Assembly: GCA_009782405.1 (NCBI GenBank)
Contig: WRJC01000031.1
Coordinates: 1-37,297, forward strand
Direction: 5' to 3'
DNA length: 37,297 nucleotides
Origin: Oscillospiraceae bacterium
Lineage (GTDB): Bacteria > Bacillota_A > Clostridia > Oscillospirales > WRJC01
Below are positions 25,003 to 33,393 of this stretch, piece by piece. The notes beneath the pieces were generated by a model that had not been told where the DNA came from, made no database searches, and saw only the letters and a program-made list of their open reading frames with translations. The stretch's first letter is position 1. Every line of letters begins with the position of its first letter. A program made the position numbers and the translations under genes.

Positions 25003-25410
25003 CTACAAAATCTTAGTTATTTTAAAATCATTTCTGCCTTTTACCATGTTATTCAAAAAAAAGTACAAAAAACCGATCGAAGAAAAAAATCCCGCCGCCG
25101 ATACGGCATAAGGCAAAAAAATATTTTCAGTAAACAGCCGGGCCGCGAAATACAAAAGCAGCCCGCAGAAAACCGGCAAAACAAAAACCACCGCGGAATA
25201 CAGGAGTATCGACGATGTTTTGGCTTCCACTTCCACATAGTCGCCCGCTTTCGCTTTGATTTCGTTTTCTGCTTCGGCTTCTATCGTCTCGTTTTGAGCT
25301 GCGAAACAATTTGCGTTACAGCCTTCGCCTTTGCCGCAGGCGCATTCCCGCTTCACCAAAATGACCGCTTTGCTGTCTGCGATTCGCTTTACATACGCTT
25401 TGTTTTTCAT
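25003..25410 (-). CDS. RseC/SoxR-reducing system family protein
   Basis: 135 aa from ATG 25410, whose ATGA overlaps the stop of the FAD-dehydrogenase gene. An N-terminal Cys-rich part (KRECACGKGEGCNANC, five Cys) is followed by a beta domain (EVEAKTSS) and two transmembrane helices at about 74-95 and 100-124. This matches the RseC family, linked in other bacteria to the Rnf electron-transfer complex, SoxR reduction and sigma-E control. No rnf or soxR gene is present. The Cys cluster could bind an iron-sulfur centre or be redox-active. Coupling with a FAD-dependent dehydrogenase suggests a redox role, which remains inference. Confidence 0.8.
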   Translation of the reverse strand: MKNKAYVKRIADSKAVILVKRECACGKGEGCNANCFAAQNETIEAEAENEIKAKAGDYVEVEAKTSSILLYSAVVFVLPVFCGLLLYFAARLFTENIFLPYAVSAAGFFSSIGFLYFFLNNMVKGRNDFKITKIL

Positions 25411-26945
25411 CGGCCTTTCCATTTCTCCATGTATTTGACCGCGCATCTGATTCCGTCCACCGCGCTGCTCATTATCCCCCCCGCATACCCCGCCCCTTCT
25501 CCGCAAGGATAAATTTGCCCGCAATCGACAGAAAAGAGCTCGATATTGTCCCTCAGGATTCGGGCGGCTGAAGATGTCCTCGTTTCGGGGGCGGTCAAAA
25601 TCGCATTTTCGTCGAAATACCCCCTCAAAATTCCGTCGAATTGCATTATCCCTTCTTTTATCGTTTTGTTTACAAATTCCGGAAAAATTTTGTTTAAATC
25701 GTATTCCGTGACTTTTCCCGTATATGAAGGGACAATCGGCGATTTTTGCAAGTTTCCCGTTTTGCCGGCTATATAGTCGCCCAAGCTCTGTGCCGGAGCC
25801 AAAAAATCTTTGTTTTTTATCGCGAATGCGGATTTTTCGATTGATTTTCTGAATTCAAAAGCGTTTTTCAAATCGTTTCCGTAATCATCCGGCAAAATCG
25901 AAACTGCGATCGCCGCATTTGCGTTTTCTTTTGAGCGCGAGCTGTCGCTCATCCCGTTTGTCACTATGGCGCCGCTTTCCGTGGACGAATTAACGACTAC
26001 ACCGCCCGGGCACATGCAAAAAGTGTAAACGCCGCGAGTATCCGGTTTTTTGTGTGAAATCACATATTCGGCGGGGGGCAAATTTTTATGCCCAGCATAT
26101 TTGCCGTACACAAGTTCGTCGATATAGCTCTGTTTGTGCTCTATCCGAAAACCGACGGAATAGGCTTTGGGGACGACTGTAAAACCTCTTTTTATGAATA
26201 ACCCGTATAATTCGGGCGAATGTTGGCCCGCCGCCAAAAACATACCCGAAGTCTTGAAGGTTTCGGTTTTGTTTACGGTAAATTTTACATAATCCGCATA
26301 TTTTTGTATATCCGTGAGTTCGCTGTTAAAATATATGGTTCCTCCGTTTTTTGTTATCTCCCCGCGTATTTTTTTTGTCATGCCCCGTATTTTGTCCGTT
26401 CCTATGTGCGGCTTCGCTTGATACATTATTTCTTCCGGAGCACCGAATTCCACGAATTTTTTCAGGATGAACCTGCAATACCCGTCGTTTATCCTCGTAG
26501 TCAGTTTTCCGTCCGAAAAAGTCCCCGCTCCCCCTTCGCCAAAACACACATTTGTCTTTTCGTCGAGGATGCCCTCCAAAAAAAGCTTTTCGACTTTTTC
26601 GACTCTCAAACCCATTTCGCAGCCCATTTCAAATATTATCGGCTCGTACCCGTTCTGGGCCAGCGCGAGCGCACAAAACATACCTGCGGGGCCAAAACCG
26701 ATCACCGTCGGCCTATCTTTTTGAGGTTTTTTTCCATATTCGATTTTTATCGCGTTTTCCTTTTTTTCTTCTCCGAAAATGACCGAATATACGAATTTTA
26801 TGTTGTTTTTATGCCTCGCGTCTATCGATTTTTTGTATATCCTAGCCGAAATCCCCGAAGATTTGCCGGATATTCGCCTTGCTTCTTGTATCGCGTCCCC
26901 ATCGGCGCAATCTATGCCAAGCCTTATGTTTTCCACTATATCCAT
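25407..26945 (-). CDS. FAD-dependent dehydrogenase, COG2509 family
   Basis: 512 aa. After an N-terminal alpha/beta region of about 75 residues there is a dinucleotide-binding motif, VIGFGPAGMFCALALAQNG. The family signature CFGEGGAGTFSDGKLTTRI lies near residue 135, and SSAARILRDN with YPCGEGAGYAGGI near the C-terminus closes the FAD site. Such proteins are described as uncharacterised FAD-dependent dehydrogenases, and often sit beside cdaA-ybbR in Clostridia, as here. The substrate is unknown. The gene lies nine bases after ybbR; only a weak binding site is visible (GGAG about 20 bases upstream), so translation may be coupled. The downstream RseC-like gene overlaps by four bases. Confidence 0.88.
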   Translation of the reverse strand: MDIVENIRLGIDCADGDAIQEARRISGKSSGISARIYKKSIDARHKNNIKFVYSVIFGEEKKENAIKIEYGKKPQKDRPTVIGFGPAGMFCALALAQNGYEPIIFEMGCEMGLRVEKVEKLFLEGILDEKTNVCFGEGGAGTFSDGKLTTRINDGYCRFILKKFVEFGAPEEIMYQAKPHIGTDKIRGMTKKIRGEITKNGGTIYFNSELTDIQKYADYVKFTVNKTETFKTSGMFLAAGQHSPELYGLFIKRGFTVVPKAYSVGFRIEHKQSYIDELVYGKYAGHKNLPPAEYVISHKKPDTRGVYTFCMCPGGVVVNSSTESGAIVTNGMSDSSRSKENANAAIAVSILPDDYGNDLKNAFEFRKSIEKSAFAIKNKDFLAPAQSLGDYIAGKTGNLQKSPIVPSYTGKVTEYDLNKIFPEFVNKTIKEGIMQFDGILRGYFDENAILTAPETRTSSAARILRDNIELFSVDCGQIYPCGEGAGYAGGIMSSAVDGIRCAVKYMEKWKGR

Positions 26946-26954
26946 ATTCGTTGT

Positions 26955-28202
26955 TCAATAAATCTCCGCATTCACCGTATATTCTCCCACGCAAAAAACC
27001 GCGTCTTCAGATATCGCGAAAACATCGACAGGCACATCCGAATGAGTCCCTTTTTCATAAGCGCTCAAATCGACGCTGACCGAAATGGCAAACGAGTTTA
27101 TTTTTCGCAAATTTTCCGAAGGGCCCAGCATTTTTACCCGTATGCTGTCTTCTTTTATGTGGTATTCAGCATTTTGCGGCGGGATCACATTGAAATTCGA
27201 ATTCGTCCGCGTCGATATCCTGACAAATTTCGTGGCAGGGTCGATGAATTTTATTTCTATCTGGGCGGTAGCTTCGCCGTTTAAAATTTCCACTCCTTCC
27301 GGCAAAACGATGGAACTGGTTATGGCCGTGTCGCTCTCATATTTTTTTTCGTCTATCGTATCCTTCAAATATATGCTTTCTATGCTGTTTATGTCTTCGG
27401 GCACGCCCCGTATTTCTATTTTTTCGGGTATTATTTGTATATTCGTGTTTTTGTCATTGTAATAGCCGTACCTGTAATTTGCCAAGAGCGGTACTTCTTT
27501 TTTTATCGTCACCGGTATTTCCACGGTTATCGCGGTTATTTCCCTCGTTGTGACATATTGGTTTTTTATTTCCTCTTCGTTTTCGTTTATCAGTATGAAT
27601 TTTTCGGTCACTTTTGTAGGGCGGTTTATCGATTCGGAGCCAAGGGAAATATTTACGAGCGCGTGGTCCAAAGCGTCCAGCACCCCCTTTGGGCCATAAA
27701 CCACCACGCTGTCCGGGCTTATTTTCAATTCTCCGATGTCGATGTTCGATTCCGTCACCATTTGCACTATTATCGCTTCTACCGGAATTGTTTTCGATGT
27801 TTTCACGTCTATGTACAAAATCGTGCTGCTTTGGCTCTGGTCGCAAACTTTTACAAAGTCCATTTCCTTTATTTCGATGGGCAACGATATTTCGCCCGCT
27901 TGCGAAACATTTTTCAAATCCAGATAGGCATATATGTCAGAGGGCTTCACCTTGTTCAAATCCGAACTTTTCCCTTCCAATGTCACATCTATGTATACTT
28001 CTTTGTCCACGATTATGGTGTATCCGTATTTGGATTCCATTTCGATCAGGCTCTGCTTGTCCACTTGGACCTGTATCGAAACGAATTTTTTTTTCGTCAC
28101 TTGGGTTTCAAATCCCACGACCCAAAACCAGATCAGAATCGCTATGATGACCGCAAGTATCCTCAAAAGGAAGTCCCATTTCGATTTGGAATTGACTTTC
28201 AA
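26955..28202 (-). CDS. cdaR: YbbR-domain protein, CdaA regulator (CdaR)
   Basis: 415 aa. I choose the TTG at 28202: GAGGGTGA (28214-28207) lies five bases before it and overlaps the cdaA stop. The ATG at 28256 would overlap cdaA by 44 bases and has no binding site. One transmembrane helix near the N-terminus (ILAVIIAILIWFWVVGF) is followed by about four YbbR repeats of roughly 80 residues, each with strands such as IPVEAIIVQM and VPLLANYRYGYY, outside the membrane. CdaR binds CdaA and tunes c-di-AMP production. The glmM gene that usually follows ybbR in Bacillota is absent here. Confidence 0.92.
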   Translation of the reverse strand: MKVNSKSKWDFLLRILAVIIAILIWFWVVGFETQVTKKKFVSIQVQVDKQSLIEMESKYGYTIIVDKEVYIDVTLEGKSSDLNKVKPSDIYAYLDLKNVSQAGEISLPIEIKEMDFVKVCDQSQSSTILYIDVKTSKTIPVEAIIVQMVTESNIDIGELKISPDSVVVYGPKGVLDALDHALVNISLGSESINRPTKVTEKFILINENEEEIKNQYVTTREITAITVEIPVTIKKEVPLLANYRYGYYNDKNTNIQIIPEKIEIRGVPEDINSIESIYLKDTIDEKKYESDTAITSSIVLPEGVEILNGEATAQIEIKFIDPATKFVRISTRTNSNFNVIPPQNAEYHIKEDSIRVKMLGPSENLRKINSFAISVSVDLSAYEKGTHSDVPVDVFAISEDAVFCVGEYTVNAEIY

Positions 28203-28212
28203 AATATCACCC

Positions 28213-29046
28213 TCATTTTTTTTGGTTTTTTTGCCTTTTTGCGGCATTGTTTTCAAGCAGCAAATCCGTAAGCTTTTTTTTCAATGAATCCACGTCAAAA
28301 TTCCTTTCGAGCTTCCCGTCCACCGCTATTGAAATGATTCCGGTTTCCTCGGAAGTGATGACCACGACCGCATCGCTGTTTTCGCTTATCCCGATACCCG
28401 CCCTGTGGCGCGTCCCGACATCTTCGGGAATTTCCGCGCTGTCGGAAAGGGGCAGCAGGCACCCCGCCGCTTTTATCATGTTGCCCTCGATTATGACCGC
28501 CCCGTCGTGCAGCGGCGCTTTGTCGTAAAAAATATTTTGCAACAGGAGGGAACTCAATTCCGCATTCACGACTATCTTGTTTTTTATGTCCCCGAGTTTC
28601 GTCGATTTCTCGATGACTATGAGCGAACCTCGTTTCAAGGCGGAAAATTCCGCGGCCGACTTCGATATTATTTCGATGGCTTCGGTGATTTTCTGTATGT
28701 TTTTTTGGTCTACGATGCGGTTGATCGAACTTATCGAAGCGCCGCCGACTTTTTCGAGCAGGCTGCGGAGTTCCGGGTGGAAAAGTATTATCAGCGCCAG
28801 TATGCCCACTTGGAATATATTTTCGAAAATGAAGCTGAGCACATACATTTTCAAGGCGCCGCTCACGAAATACCCCGCTATCAGAAACAAAATCCCGATA
28901 AGCAGCTTGACTGCCCGCCTGTCCCTAATGAACCTGACTGCGTAATATATTATGACCGAAATCAAAAATATGTCTATTGCGTCGATTATCCTCACGGACA
29001 ATATGGTGTTTTTTGTATATTCCCAAAAATCGCCGATGTTTTGCAT
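28213..29046 (-). CDS. cdaA: Diadenylate cyclase CdaA
   Basis: 277 aa. Three N-terminal transmembrane helices (about 22-40, 46-64, 68-90) precede the DAC domain. The catalytic DGA motif is at 181-183 (PLHDGAVIIEG) and the RHR motif at 213-215 (GTRHRAGIG). The last residues are rich in Lys and Gln. It makes the essential second messenger c-di-AMP from two ATP, controlling potassium and osmolyte balance and cell-wall stress. It is first in the minus-strand operon with ybbR, the FAD dehydrogenase, rseC-like and recJ. The gap to the divergent response regulator (241 bases) holds the promoters of both; for cdaA the best candidate is an extended -10, TGTTAGAAT, near 29130-29138. Confidence 0.96.
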   Translation of the reverse strand: MQNIGDFWEYTKNTILSVRIIDAIDIFLISVIIYYAVRFIRDRRAVKLLIGILFLIAGYFVSGALKMYVLSFIFENIFQVGILALIILFHPELRSLLEKVGGASISSINRIVDQKNIQKITEAIEIISKSAAEFSALKRGSLIVIEKSTKLGDIKNKIVVNAELSSLLLQNIFYDKAPLHDGAVIIEGNMIKAAGCLLPLSDSAEIPEDVGTRHRAGIGISENSDAVVVITSEETGIISIAVDGKLERNFDVDSLKKKLTDLLLENNAAKRQKNQKK

Positions 29047-29219
29047 ATAAAAACCGCCATTTATTTATTTCCCGGAATCGGCCGGCGCGGGCCATAAGCC
29101 AAATTCGCCGCACTCAAGTAATTCTAACACAAAATTGTTAACATTTTTGATAAATTGCGGCAAAAATAAAAATTAAATAAATTGACACAAATTCGCCTCA
29201 ACTTTATTATAATTTTCAT

Positions 29220-29248
29220 TTGAAATAATAACAAAAATGATGTATAAT
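29220..29248 (+). promoter_or_regulatory. Promoter for the two-component operon
   Basis: TTGAAA at 29220-29225, 17-base spacer, TATAAT at 29243-29248. A second possible pair, TTGACA 29182-29187 with TATAAT 29208-29213, has a 20-base spacer and is less likely. The start codon is at 29288. Confidence 0.65.
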
Positions 29249-29287
29249 GATTGCAGGGCGAATAATTTGAAACAGGGGGCGCAAAGC

Positions 29288-29983
29288 ATGCACGCTGAAA
29301 AATTGATATATGTAGCCGACGACGAGCCGCATATAAAGGAACTCATAAAAAGTTTCCTCGAAAAGGAAAGTTACGATGTCCAAGCTTTCGACAACGGCGA
29401 CGATTTGTTCAAGGCTTTCGGCAAAAAAAAATCCGATTTGGTGATATTGGACATCATGATGCCGGGATCGGACGGGCTTGTCATATGCAACAAAATAAGG
29501 CAAATAAGCGATGTTCCCATCATAATACTGACCGCAAAAGACAGCGATTTGGATTATATGGCGGGAATTACGCTCGGTGGCGACGACTATTTCACCAAAC
29601 CGGTATCTCCGATGCAACTCGTGATGCGGGTGAAAGCGATTTTCCGGCGCATAGAAATGGACAAAAAAGCCCCCGCAAGCCAGTTTTTGAGTTTTTCGGA
29701 CATAGAGATAAATTTGGCGAACAAAACAGTCGCCAACAAAAGCCGAAACGGGGAAGAAATACAGCTCACCCCGAACGAATTCAACCTGCTCGTATACTTG
29801 ATGGAAAACCAGTCGCGGGCGATATCCAGGGACGAGCTGCTTGACAAAATTTGGGGATTCGAATCCGAAATAGAAACTCGTGTGGCGGACGACACGGTCA
29901 AGCGCCTCAGGAAAAAACTGTCCGCGACAAAACTGATCGTGGATACAGTCTGGGGGTTCGGGTTCAGGCTGAAAGAAAAATAA
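29288..29983 (+). CDS. OmpR-family response regulator
   Basis: 231 aa from ATG 29288, with AGGGGGC seven or so bases upstream; the ATG at 29237 overlaps the promoter and is rejected. The receiver domain has the acidic pair Asp11-Asp12, the phosphoacceptor Asp55 in LVILDIMMPG, and Thr/Lys in ILTAKD and FTKPV. The C-terminal winged helix (about 135-231) contains LTPNEFNLLVYLMENQ and TVWGFGFRLK. It is the transcription factor of the pair with the kinase 25 bases downstream. Its regulon may include the SGNH hydrolase gene in the same operon. Confidence 0.94.
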   Translation: MHAEKLIYVADDEPHIKELIKSFLEKESYDVQAFDNGDDLFKAFGKKKSDLVILDIMMPGSDGLVICNKIRQISDVPIIILTAKDSDLDYMAGITLGGDDYFTKPVSPMQLVMRVKAIFRRIEMDKKAPASQFLSFSDIEINLANKTVANKSRNGEEIQLTPNEFNLLVYLMENQSRAISRDELLDKIWGFESEIETRVADDTVKRLRKKLSATKLIVDTVWGFGFRLKEK

Positions 29984-30008
29984 TGAAATTTTTGGGAAGC
30001 GGCATTTT

Positions 30009-31496
30009 ATGGATTTTATGGATACAAAAACGGAAAAAGAAAAGCCATCGGGAATCGCTTTGCGCATGCTGACATTGATGCTCGTTTTCATCCTGCTGAT
30101 TTTTTCGCTCATATTTTTCAGCTTCAATTTTTTCATTGGCGAATACGTGCAAAACGACATGGAAAATCAGCTTTCAAACGCCATTAACGACATCAACCAA
30201 AACAAATTGAGTTTTCTCGCCGAAGCGCCGCATATAAAAATAAACAACATCATCATAGCCGACCCATCCGTGGTTTACATGAACTTGCTTAGGTATTTGA
30301 AAAACAAAAACGCGAATTCGGAAGTAAACGCGATAATTTACACTTCGGCCGATTACAGGCGCCAATACCCGAACATGGAAAACGACATGCTTTCGAATTT
30401 GAGGGAAATGGACAATATATTGCAAGCGATAAGAAAAAATGGGTATACAAAAACAAATACGATATATAAAACATCGGCCGATTTCGGGAATTATTACCTG
30501 ACCAACGTGAATTTGGATTCTTTGTTCGGCCTGACGGGATTTTCCGCCGTTTTTTACGTGAGTTCCGCCAAATACGACGATTTTGTCGATAACATATACA
30601 AAATGCTGCTTTCCATTTTGGTTATAGCGATGCTTTTTACCATTGTATATGTATTGTTCATTTCGCGGAGCATATCCAAACCCATAAAAAAATTATGCGT
30701 TTTCGCCGATGAAATCGGGCATGGCAATTTTAGTCGCAACGAGTATTCCTTTGCTGACAAAGAACTGATCGATTTGAACCGCCGGATGAACGAAACCGCC
30801 GAAAAACTCGAAAAAAACGACGAAAACCAAAAAACATTTTTCCAAAACGTCTCCCACGAGCTAAAAACCCCCCTGATGTCGATTCGCGGATATGCGGAGG
30901 GGATAAAATACGGAGTTTTCGAAAGCCAAAAAGACAAAAACAACGCTGCGGAAGTAATCATATCCGAAGCGGAAAGGCTGAACGATTTAGTCGCGGATTT
31001 GCTGTATATATCGAAGATAGACAATTGCCAGGGAATGGTTTTCGAGCAAAACGTGGACTTGGTCGAACTTTCAGAAATTTGCGCCGACAAACTTCGCGGT
31101 TTGTTGGTAACCCAGGAAAAAAACAAAAACAAAACGATCGAAGTGATTCGTCCTGCAAAAGAAATATATGTAGCTTGCAGCGGGGAAGATTTGATGAGGG
31201 CCATAATGAACATTGTGGCAAACGGCATCCAATACGCAAAGAAAAGCGTCGAAATTTCGTTTTATGAAAACGGACAAAGCGCGTTTATGTACATAAAAGA
31301 CGACGGGCCGGGCATATCGGAACAAGATTTGCCCAACATATTCAAGCGTTTTTACAAAGGTTCATCCGGAAAGCACGGGATAGGCCTTTCGATCGCCAAA
31401 ACCATAATAGAGCAGCACGGCGCGAGCGTCACCGCGATAAACAGGCCGGACGAACCCGGGGCGGAATTTATAATAGAGTTTTCAATTGTTTTTTAA
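30009..31496 (+). CDS. Sensor histidine kinase (HAMP-HisKA-HATPase)
   Basis: 495 aa. Transmembrane helix 1 is at about 19-43 and helix 2 at about 198-218, enclosing an external sensor of about 155 residues with no recognised domain. HAMP follows (219-270), then the H-box NVSHELKTPLMS with His283, the N-box NIVANGIQY, and the G-boxes DDGPGISE and HGIGLSIAKT. It is the partner of the response regulator upstream. The external signal is unknown; the sensor has many Asn, Asp and Tyr. GGAAG lies about ten bases before the ATG. The next gene starts 19 bases after its stop. Confidence 0.94.
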   Translation: MDFMDTKTEKEKPSGIALRMLTLMLVFILLIFSLIFFSFNFFIGEYVQNDMENQLSNAINDINQNKLSFLAEAPHIKINNIIIADPSVVYMNLLRYLKNKNANSEVNAIIYTSADYRRQYPNMENDMLSNLREMDNILQAIRKNGYTKTNTIYKTSADFGNYYLTNVNLDSLFGLTGFSAVFYVSSAKYDDFVDNIYKMLLSILVIAMLFTIVYVLFISRSISKPIKKLCVFADEIGHGNFSRNEYSFADKELIDLNRRMNETAEKLEKNDENQKTFFQNVSHELKTPLMSIRGYAEGIKYGVFESQKDKNNAAEVIISEAERLNDLVADLLYISKIDNCQGMVFEQNVDLVELSEICADKLRGLLVTQEKNKNKTIEVIRPAKEIYVACSGEDLMRAIMNIVANGIQYAKKSVEISFYENGQSAFMYIKDDGPGISEQDLPNIFKRFYKGSSGKHGIGLSIAKTIIEQHGASVTAINRPDEPGAEFIIEFSIVF

Positions 31497-31515
31497 AGGA
31501 AGGAGCAGGTCAAAA

Positions 31516-32169
31516 ATGACAAATACGCTAAATTATCTTGGAGCCATACATGACCAATTGCAAAAGCAATGGCCGGATAACAAAACGGTCAACATCGTTT
31601 GCCACGGACACAGCGTACCCGCAGGATATTTTGCCACCCCTTATGTGAACTCGCTCGAAGCATATCCGCAACTGCTTTTAAAAATTATAAAACAGCGGTT
31701 TCCTTTCGCGGTGGCGAATGTCATAGTCAGCGCGATCGGCGGCGAAAATTCCGAAAGCGGGATGAAAAGGTTTTCCTCAGATGTTTTAAACCATAATCCG
31801 GCAGTGGTAACCATAGACTACGGGCTCAACGACCGCGGGATAGGATTGCCGAAAGCGATGGAATTTTGGGAAAACATGATCGAAAAAGCGGCTGAAAGCG
31901 ATGTCAAAATCATTTTGCTGACGCCCAGCTGGGACAAATCGTATTTTCAAAAAGACGAAAACTGGAAGAACCTTGAGGCTCATGCCGGCCAAATACGAAA
32001 GCTGGCTGAAAAACACGCCACAGGACTTGCCGATGTTTTTTTAAAATTTGGCGAATATGTGAAAAAAGAAGAAGATTTAGTCGCCCTGCTGTCGCACGTC
32101 AACCACCCGAGCGAAATCGGCCACCGGATAATCGCCGAAGAAATCGCCAAATACTTTATCGCAAGATAA
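31516..32169 (+). CDS. SGNH/GDSL-type hydrolase
   Basis: 217 aa from ATG 31516, ten bases after AAGGAAGGAG. Block I has CHGHSVPAGYF with the likely nucleophile Ser33; Gly in SAIGGENS (block II); DYGLND with Asn105 (block III); HVNHPSEIGH with His197 (block V). In the common form an Asp stands three residues before the block V His; here that position is His194, so the charge relay differs. No signal peptide, so cytosolic. Members act as esterases or deacetylases on sugars and lipids. It is probably co-transcribed with the two-component pair. The hairpin GCCGC/GCGGC at 32176-32194 lacks a T tract, so it is not called a terminator. Confidence 0.85.
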   Translation: MTNTLNYLGAIHDQLQKQWPDNKTVNIVCHGHSVPAGYFATPYVNSLEAYPQLLLKIIKQRFPFAVANVIVSAIGGENSESGMKRFSSDVLNHNPAVVTIDYGLNDRGIGLPKAMEFWENMIEKAAESDVKIILLTPSWDKSYFQKDENWKNLEAHAGQIRKLAEKHATGLADVFLKFGEYVKKEEDLVALLSHVNHPSEIGHRIIAEEIAKYFIAR

Positions 32170-32275
32170 ACTGCCGCCGCAAAAATCAAGCGGCCTGCGC
32201 ACCAAAGCCTCTGATTTGAACGAAAAAATGCGATGTAAAAAAAGAAGTGATAAAGCGCATAAATGAATATAATAA

Positions 32276-33175
32276 TTAAAAAGATTGTTTCAGCGTCCAG
32301 TTGGTATATGTGCATATCGGATATAGCCCTATATTGCAGTAAAACTGCTGGCTTATCGCGCCCAGCATCACTTTTGCGCCGAGCTCGCCGCAGCGCCGGG
32401 CAGCTTCATGGACCACCGCTCTGCCTAACCCCATCATGCGGTAGTCGGGGTCGGTCACCAGCGGCTCCAGCATACAGTAAAAATCGCCCGGGCGATACCA
32501 CATCCCGCAATGGGAGACGAAATTGCCGTCCGGCGCTTTTACGGCCACCACCAGTTCCGGTATGATCGTGGGGCTTGAAAGCATCTGCTTGCGCATGGAT
32601 ATCGTCCCGTCGTCATAGGGCTGCTTGCTTCCGTGGTCGAAACCGCGCCACATCACACGGTTGTATTGCTGCCAGTCCCAGCCCTCCGCCATGCTTGCGA
32701 AAGAAAACCCCTTTGGCAAACTGACAGTTTGTATGGCGTCTATGTCCAATAGCGCGAAATGGTCATGGCTCATCGTGGGGAAAAAACCTTGCGCCATGGC
32801 AAAATGCGAAAATTCGCGGTCGCCGTCAGGCAGCGACAGAATCAATTTGCCGTTGTCGTGCAGATTTTCTTTCGCGTAGGCGATCAATTCGGATTTCAAA
32901 TGGCCATAAGCTTCGTCAAGGCATAAAAATCCCTCGCCCAGCGGGCATTCGTAAGTCGCCAGCGCCACAAGCTCGCCGCCGTCTTCCCACATCCCGATTT
33001 TGGCGAGATTATCGTTGTCGCGGCCGCCGTGCGTCACCGCCCATTCCCACGCGCCCCACAGCATACGGGGCGTGGCGAATTTTTCGGCGTTGATGCGGAT
33101 CAAAAAATCCCGGACTTTGCGGCAATCGTCGGTGAAAAAAGGCTCGGGGCCATAATTTTTGAAAGAAACAGACAT
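32276..33175 (-). CDS. GNAT family N-acetyltransferase
   Basis: 299 aa, GGAGG eight or so bases before the ATG at 33175. The C-terminal GNAT domain shows LEPLVTDPDYRMMGLGRAVV, in which RxxGLG binds acetyl-CoA, then AKVMLGAISQQFYCNIGLYP, typical of the strand-helix end of the fold. The N-terminal half looks like a second, degenerate GNAT unit (GELVALATYE). Substrate unknown; such proteins acetylate antibiotics, small molecules or proteins. It is a lone gene flanked by noncoding DNA, with visibly higher GC than its neighbours, and has a 10-bp dyad upstream. Confidence 0.88.
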   Translation of the reverse strand: MSVSFKNYGPEPFFTDDCRKVRDFLIRINAEKFATPRMLWGAWEWAVTHGGRDNDNLAKIGMWEDGGELVALATYECPLGEGFLCLDEAYGHLKSELIAYAKENLHDNGKLILSLPDGDREFSHFAMAQGFFPTMSHDHFALLDIDAIQTVSLPKGFSFASMAEGWDWQQYNRVMWRGFDHGSKQPYDDGTISMRKQMLSSPTIIPELVVAVKAPDGNFVSHCGMWYRPGDFYCMLEPLVTDPDYRMMGLGRAVVHEAARRCGELGAKVMLGAISQQFYCNIGLYPICTYTNWTLKQSF

Positions 33176-33218
33176 AAAATATTCCTCCTGTGCATAAATT
33201 CCCTAAGGCATACCATAA

Positions 33219-33267
33219 ATTATACATGATTTAAAACGGTTTGTATATACCAATTTTGTTTTAAATC
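33219..33267 (-). promoter_or_regulatory. Promoter -10 with flanking 10-bp dyad, possible operator
   Basis: On the minus strand a TATAAT (33224-33219) stands 43 bases before the GNAT gene start. Directly upstream is a perfect inverted repeat: GATTTAAAAC (33228-33237) and GTTTTAAATC (33258-33267), with 20 bases between, so centres are about 30 bases (three helical turns) apart. No good -35 is visible; the best is TATACA at 17 bases. A dimeric regulator could bind the dyad. Confidence 0.55.
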
Positions 33268-33318
33268 GTTTTCGCCATAAAACCCCCCATATAAATTTTA
33301 TAGGCAATTAAAAATTTC

Positions 33319-33347
33319 GGGCAGGTGGACGAATCGAACACCTGCCC
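33319..33347 (-). terminator. Hairpin downstream of the S51 peptidase fragment, possible weak terminator
   Basis: A perfect 9-bp stem, GGGCAGGTG (33319-33327) with CACCTGCCC (33339-33347), and an 11-base loop. On the minus strand it is followed by GAAATTTTTAATT, a weak T tract. The loop reads TTCGATTC on the minus strand, as in a tRNA T-loop, but no tRNA body is present. Confidence 0.4.
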
Positions 33348-33393
33348 CGGAAAAATGCTTAATTTGGACAGACCATTATTTTATAAATAATCG

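Noticed and set aside
26220..28271. Long plus-strand open frames opposite the FAD dehydrogenase and ybbR genes
   Set aside because: Residue composition (Phe, Tyr, Arg, His excess) is that of an antisense shadow, and no homology is apparent.
29182..29213. TTGACA with TATAAT upstream of the response regulator as main promoter
   Set aside because: The spacer would be 20 bases; the pair at 29220-29248 has the optimal 17.
32176..32194. GCCGC/GCGGC hairpin after the SGNH hydrolase gene as a terminator
   Set aside because: Only five base pairs and no T tract follows, so evidence is insufficient.
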